From NCBI GenBank assembly GCA_007134805.1, contig SLKB01000210.1:1-9697 (forward strand): a DNA stretch of 9,697 bases, written 5' to 3'. The notes under the pieces are model-generated. The model did no database searches, was not told where the DNA came from, and worked only from the letters and a program-made list of their open reading frames with translations. The translations under genes were made by a program, and so were the position numbers. This DNA comes from Paracoccaceae bacterium. Its GTDB lineage: Bacteria > Pseudomonadota > Alphaproteobacteria > Rhodobacterales > Rhodobacteraceae. Below, piece after piece: positions 6,793-9,697 of the stretch; the stretch's first letter is position 1; every line of letters starts with the position of its first letter.

Positions 6793-6974
6793 AGCCGACG
6801 CTCCGGCGATGGTCCGGCAGAGTGCTTCCGGTGCGCGCGATCATTCCCCGTCCGGCCGCCTGCGGGGGAGCCCGCCCGCGCGCCCGTGGCCAGCGGACAC
6901 CTGCGGCCCGGACAAGACCGCGCGAAGGCAACCGACGAGACGATGCCGCACGTTGCCGCCCTGCGGGCAACGCC

Positions 6975-7055
6975 GCCTGCAAGCAGGCAGCCGACAACGA
7001 TCAAGGACGCCCCGGCACGGCAGCGGGCCGCAAGCCGGCAGGCAACCGAGCCTGC
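6975..7055. repeat. Two GCCTGC/GCAGGC inverted repeats before the CYTH-like gene
   Basis: gcctgc-aa-gcaggc occupies 6975-6988 and gcaggc-N6-gcctgc occupies 7038-7055, giving four hexamer copies in about 80 bp, ending 50 bp before the ATG at 7105. The first contains CTGC-AA-GCAG, close to the CTGC-N3/4-GCAG pattern reported for PhaR. They could also pair with one another in a leader RNA. Function is unproven. Confidence 0.35.
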
Positions 7056-7089
7056 AGAACGCCGGTCAGGAAAGCCCACCCGCACAGCC

Positions 7090-7094
7090 GGAGG
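7090..7094 (+). promoter_or_regulatory. Ribosome binding site of the CYTH-like gene
   Basis: GGAGG, 10 nt before the ATG at 7105. It favours this start over an in-frame GTG at 6886, which would prepend 73 low-complexity residues. Confidence 0.5.
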
Positions 7095-7104
7095 ACGCCG
7101 CGCC

Positions 7105-7791
7105 ATGAACGACACCGCCTTCATCCTCTTCCGCCCCCCGCGCCAGACCCGCCGGGTGGACGGCCGCTTCGAATACCGTGTCTGGCCGAGGCCGTCGCAC
7201 CCTGCCGTGTCGATGCTTCAGGGCCTCTTCCCGCTCACGAACGCCGAGCGGCGTGTCGACATCTATCTGATGGGCGAGGCCAGCGACGCAGTGCTGGTGA
7301 AACTGCGCGATGGCAGCCGGCTCGAGATCAAGCGCCGTGGCAAGGACGTCGGCTCGGTTCAGTTCTGGGAGATGCCGGTCTCGACGCGGTTTCCGCTGAC
7401 GGTGGCCGAGCGGGTGCAGTTGGCGGCGGCGCTGGGCCTGCGGGAACGGCTGTCTGCCGAGGCCGGCCTTTCGCCGGCCCACCTGCTGACGGCGCTTGCA
7501 GCGCTGCGCCGGCGGGTCGATCCGCGCATGGTGCGGAAATCGCGCCTGGTGTTCGATGTCGGCGGGTGCCGCGCCGAGATCTGCCGGGTTGCGACCGGCG
7601 ACCGGGCGGGGCTCAGTGTCGCGCTGGAAGCCACCGACATTCCCTCGATCGCCTCCGCGATGGACACCCTGCGCATCGGCGGCCTGCCGAACCGGTCCTT
7701 CGGCGAGGCCCTGTGCCGCCTGTTCGCCGCGCACCCCGACGTCCGCGGGTTGCCCGCGGCCGTCCCGCACAACCGATGGAGAAGCACATGA
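7105..7791 (+). CDS. Uncharacterised protein with CYTH-like pattern
   Basis: I do not recognise a named gene. The 228-residue soluble protein has no signal peptide or membrane segment. Its order of motifs resembles CYTH (triphosphate tunnel) proteins: a charged beta-strand RFEYRVW (21-27), VDIYLMG (51-57), VLVKLRDGSRLEIKRRG (63-79), FWEMPVSTRFPL (88-99), then a later strand pair CRAEICRV (155-162) and LSVALEATD (170-178), a helix, and LPNRSFGEAL (194-203). CYTH proteins bind triphosphates or polyphosphate through charged residues lining a beta barrel. The canonical N-terminal E-x-E-x-K is not clearly present, so activity is open. The start at 7105 follows GGAGG by 10 nt. Its TGA overlaps the ATG of the following dehydrogenase, implying coupled translation and a related job. 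Third-position GC bias is strong, which supports a real gene. Confidence 0.8.
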   Translation: MNDTAFILFRPPRQTRRVDGRFEYRVWPRPSHPAVSMLQGLFPLTNAERRVDIYLMGEASDAVLVKLRDGSRLEIKRRGKDVGSVQFWEMPVSTRFPLTVAERVQLAAALGLRERLSAEAGLSPAHLLTALAALRRRVDPRMVRKSRLVFDVGGCRAEICRVATGDRAGLSVALEATDIPSIASAMDTLRIGGLPNRSFGEALCRLFAAHPDVRGLPAAVPHNRWRST

Positions 7792-8558
7792 AACGACTCG
7801 ACGGCAAGGTCTGCATCGTCACCGGGGGAGCCCTCGGAATCGGCAAGGCCGCCTGCATCCGGCTGGCCGACGAGGGCGCCCGGGTTGCAGTCACCGATAT
7901 CGAGGACGATGAGGGCCAGCGCCTGTGCGACGACATCGTCGAGCGCGGCGGAACGGCGGAATTCCACCATCTCGACGTGACCGACGAAGACGCCGTCACC
8001 CGGGTCCTTGCCGACATCGCCGATTCGCTGGGGGGCATCGACGTGCTGGTCAACAACGCCGGCATATCTGGCATCGACAAGCCCACCGACGAAATCCCGT
8101 CCGAGGAATGGCGCAAGGTCATCGAGGTGAACGTCAACGGGGTCTTCTACTGCACGCGCGCCGCGATTCCGCACCTGCGGCGGCGCGGCAAGGGCAGCAT
8201 CGTGAACCTCTCGTCGATCTACGGCCTCATCGGCGCGCCCGACATTCCGCCCTACCATGCCTCGAAGGGCGCCGTCCGGCTGATGACCAAGACCGATGCG
8301 CTTCTGTATGCCAAGGAGGGCATCCGCGTGAACTCCGTCCACCCCGGCTTCATCTGGACACCGCTGGTGGAGGCGATGGCCGAGGCCTCTGACGAGGGGG
8401 CCCACGCATTCCGCGAAAACCTCGATGCCTTGCATCCGCTCGGCCATGTCGGCGCGCCCGAGGATATCGCCGCCGGGATCGCCTATCTCGCTTCGGACGA
8501 TGCGAAATTCGTCACCGGGTCGGAACTGGTCATCGACGGTGGCTACACGGCGAAGTGA
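7788..8558 (+). CDS. Classical SDR oxidoreductase, probably NAD-dependent
   Basis: A 256-residue short-chain dehydrogenase/reductase acting on an unknown hydroxy or oxo substrate. It has TGGALGIG (12-19), D37 at the end of beta-2 (VAVTDIEDD), which favours NAD(H), NNAG (89-92), N115, and the catalytic S143, Y156 and K160 in NLSSIYGLIGAPDIPPYHASKG. The C-terminal FVTGSELVIDGGY is standard. The whole tetrad N-S-Y-K is intact. The ATG at 7788 lies inside the stop of the CYTH-like gene (ATGA), with GGAG 6 nt upstream. The long open frame extending upstream in the same phase overlaps that gene and is not used. It differs from phaB in the next operon in cofactor signature and active-site loop. Annotations such as cyclohexanol or 3-hydroxyacyl dehydrogenase would be guesses; the closeness of PHB genes makes a hydroxyacyl substrate possible but unproven. 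Confidence 0.92.
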   Translation: MKRLDGKVCIVTGGALGIGKAACIRLADEGARVAVTDIEDDEGQRLCDDIVERGGTAEFHHLDVTDEDAVTRVLADIADSLGGIDVLVNNAGISGIDKPTDEIPSEEWRKVIEVNVNGVFYCTRAAIPHLRRRGKGSIVNLSSIYGLIGAPDIPPYHASKGAVRLMTKTDALLYAKEGIRVNSVHPGFIWTPLVEAMAEASDEGAHAFRENLDALHPLGHVGAPEDIAAGIAYLASDDAKFVTGSELVIDGGYTAK

Positions 8559-8586
8559 CGCGGCCTTGCCCCGGGGCGCGACGCCT

Positions 8587-8626
8587 CGTGTCTGCCTGCG
8601 CGCCGTTCCGGGCGCAGGCAGACACG
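8587..8626 (+). terminator. Hairpin after the SDR gene, likely terminator
   Basis: A perfect 15-bp stem (8587-8601 with 8612-8626, core gtgtctgcctgcgc/gcgcaggcagacac) encloses a 10-nt loop, 28 bp after the SDR stop codon. No T-run follows; the next bases are GC-rich. It is therefore a strong RNA hairpin that may terminate, block 3' decay, or need Rho, as is common in GC-rich alphaproteobacteria. It separates the CYTH-like/SDR unit from the ATPase. Confidence 0.65.
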
Positions 8627-8769
8627 GCGCGGCGCGCCGGCAAGACCACCACGGCGCGGCAGGCCCGGCCGCGCGCACGCCGCATGGCGTGTCGGGCACC
8701 GTGACGACAGCCAGGCGGAGGGGGCTGCCCCCGATCCTTCCCAATCGTGATTCAGGGAAAGCGAGACCC

Positions 8770-9697
8770 ATGGCCGAAAAGGACACCCCGTCGCCGGATG
8801 ACCTTGAAGACAGGACCTGGCACGCGATGTCGGGCGACGACGCGCTGGCGGCGCTCGAGGTCGATGCCGAAGAGGGCCTCGACGAAGACGCGGTCGAGCA
8901 ACGCCGCGAACGCTTCGGCGAGAACAGCCTGAAGGCCGGGCGCCAGCGCTCGTCGCTGCGGCGCTTCCTGGCCCAGTTCAACAACCTCTTCATTCATCTG
9001 CTGCTCGTTGCCAGCGTCGTGACGGGGCTGCTCGGCGAGTATCTCGACAGCGGTGTGATCTTTGCGGTGGTGCTCATCATCGCGATCATCGGATTCATCC
9101 AGGAAGGCCGCGCCGAACGCGCCCTCGAAAGCGTCCAGAAGTTCCTGTCGAACGACGCGCGCGTGCGGCGTGGCGGCGAACGGCAGAAGGTGCCCGCAAC
9201 AGAACTGGTGCCGGGCGACATCGTGCTGCTCGAGTCCGGCGACCGCGTGCCGGCCGACCTCCGGCTGCTGAAAACGAAGAACCTGCAGACCCAGGAGGCC
9301 GCGCTGACCGGCGAGTCCACCGCGGTCGACAAGTCGACCGACCCGGTGGACGAAGACGCCGAAACCGGCGACCGCACCAGTCTCGCCCATTCGGGCACGG
9401 TGGTTACATCCGGCCAGGCCACGGGCGTCGTCGTCCGGACCGGAGAGAAGACCGAGATCGGCCGCATCAGCGGGATGTTGTCCGAGGTGGAAAGCCTCAA
9501 GACGCCGCTGATGCGTCGGTTCGACGCCTTCACTCGGACGCTGACCATCGTGATCGTGGTGCTGGCCGCCCTGGCCTTTGCGGTCGGCACGGTCGTCTGG
9601 GGCCGGGACTGGGGCGAGATGTTCCTTGCCGCCGTCTCGATCGCCGTCGCCGCGATCCCCGAGGGTCTGCCGGCGGTCATGACGGTGACGCTCGCCA
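8770..9697 (+). CDS. Type II P-type cation-transporting ATPase, N-terminal part
   Basis: Inner-membrane ion pump driven by ATP; only the first 309 residues are inside the window. The order is an acidic tail and cation-ATPase N-terminal domain (about 15-65, with HAMSGDDALAAL), TM1 (about 72-89), TM2 (about 93-112), an actuator domain with VPGDIVLLESGDRVPADLRLL (147-167) and the dephosphorylation motif TGES (180-183), TM3 (about 257-278) and TM4 with IPEGLP (296-301). PEGLP in TM4 marks type II pumps (Ca2+, Na+/K+ or H+ related) and excludes heavy-metal (CPC) and Kdp types. The DKTGT phosphorylation site lies beyond the edge, so ion choice cannot be judged. The ATG follows a modest AGGGA by 11 nt. 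It is 211 bp after the SDR gene and beyond the hairpin, so it probably has its own promoter. Ca2+ or Mg2+ transport is the usual annotation for such proteins. Confidence 0.93.
   Translation, partial: MAEKDTPSPDDLEDRTWHAMSGDDALAALEVDAEEGLDEDAVEQRRERFGENSLKAGRQRSSLRRFLAQFNNLFIHLLLVASVVTGLLGEYLDSGVIFAVVLIIAIIGFIQEGRAERALESVQKFLSNDARVRRGGERQKVPATELVPGDIVLLESGDRVPADLRLLKTKNLQTQEAALTGESTAVDKSTDPVDEDAETGDRTSLAHSGTVVTSGQATGVVVRTGEKTEIGRISGMLSEVESLKTPLMRRFDAFTRTLTIVIVVLAALAFAVGTVVWGRDWGEMFLAAVSIAVAAIPEGLPAVMTVTLA

Larger units (their letters stand above)
6271..7104. other. Long divergent spacer between phaA and the plus-strand unit
   Basis: This 834-bp stretch separates two divergent transcription units and should hold both promoters. 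Short reading frames exist on both strands, but their translations are Arg/Pro/Ser-rich, use AGG, AGA and CGA codons, and lack the strong GC third-position bias of the neighbouring genes. I see no tRNA, rRNA or transposase signature and no clear -35/-10 pair. The stretch around 6500-6660 is less GC-rich than its surroundings and has the best operator-like symmetry. The part from about 6750 to 7100 is very GC-rich with repeated GCAGGC/GCCTGC hexamers. A plus-strand frame at 6683-7108 has AGGAGG at 6667-6672 and its TGA overlaps the ATG at 7105, but its codon use argues against a gene. Confidence 0.6.

Noticed and set aside
6271..7104. FNR-type box (TTGAT-N4-ATCAA), CRISPR array, tRNA or insertion sequence ends
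   Set aside because: Looked for because of the low-oxygen context and the long spacer; none found by eye.
6639..7124. 161-codon minus-strand frame in the spacer
   Set aside because: Arg/Gly/Ala-rich without domain signature, no convincing ribosome binding site, and overlaps the start of the plus-strand gene.
6822..7787. Upstream in-frame extension of the SDR
   Set aside because: It overlaps the CYTH-like gene completely; the SDR fold begins normally at the ATG at 7788 with its own GGAG.
8718..8732. ggggg-ctg-ccccc hairpin 38 bp before the ATPase start
   Set aside because: Only five base pairs in very GC-rich DNA; likely chance.

Overview
The window is about two-thirds GC or more by eye, has tightly packed genes with strongly GC-ending codons, and reads as chromosome from an alphaproteobacterium. 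A Rhodobacterales-like host is my best guess, from the style of the PHB enzymes and the MaoC-Pta fusion; this is inference, not a phylogenetic result.

Region 1 (1-6270, minus strand) is one five-gene cluster that looks like a single operon. In transcription order it holds phaA (acetyl-CoA acetyltransferase), phaB (acetoacetyl-CoA reductase), phaC (class I polyhydroxyalkanoate synthase), a phosphate acyltransferase fused to an N-terminal MaoC-like hot-dog domain, and an acetate/propionate-family kinase that runs off the left edge. Gaps are 36, 44 and 36 bp, and the last two genes overlap by ATGA. The first three genes make PHB from two acetyl-CoA. The last two interconvert acyl-CoA and free acid through acyl phosphate, with ATP made or spent. 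Together they place polymer storage and substrate-level phosphorylation on one transcript, both drawing on the same acyl-CoA pool. No phasin, PhaR-type regulator or depolymerase is present in the window.

Region 2 (6271-7104) is an unusually long (834 bp) divergent spacer. I see no convincing gene in it. It carries several short inverted and tandem repeats that could be operators or RNA structure, and one doubtful short reading frame with a good ribosome binding site.

Region 3 (7105-8626, plus strand) is a two-gene unit: an uncharacterised 228-residue protein with a CYTH-like sequence pattern, coupled by ATGA to a classical NAD-type short-chain dehydrogenase. A strong 15-bp hairpin follows, likely a terminator.

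Region 4 (8770 to the right edge) is the first 309 residues of a type II (PEGLP-type) P-type cation ATPase. PHB genes, Pta/Ack and a P-type ATPase occur together in alphaproteobacterial clusters associated with low oxygen or energy stress. That context is from general knowledge; no oxygen-responsive promoter motif was found here.

The most distinctive observations are the apparent loss of the catalytic Asp/His motif in the MaoC domain, a His in the usual Asn/Ser position of the kinase phosphate loop, a short internal repeat in the PhaC N-terminal tail, and the little-known CYTH-like/SDR pair.
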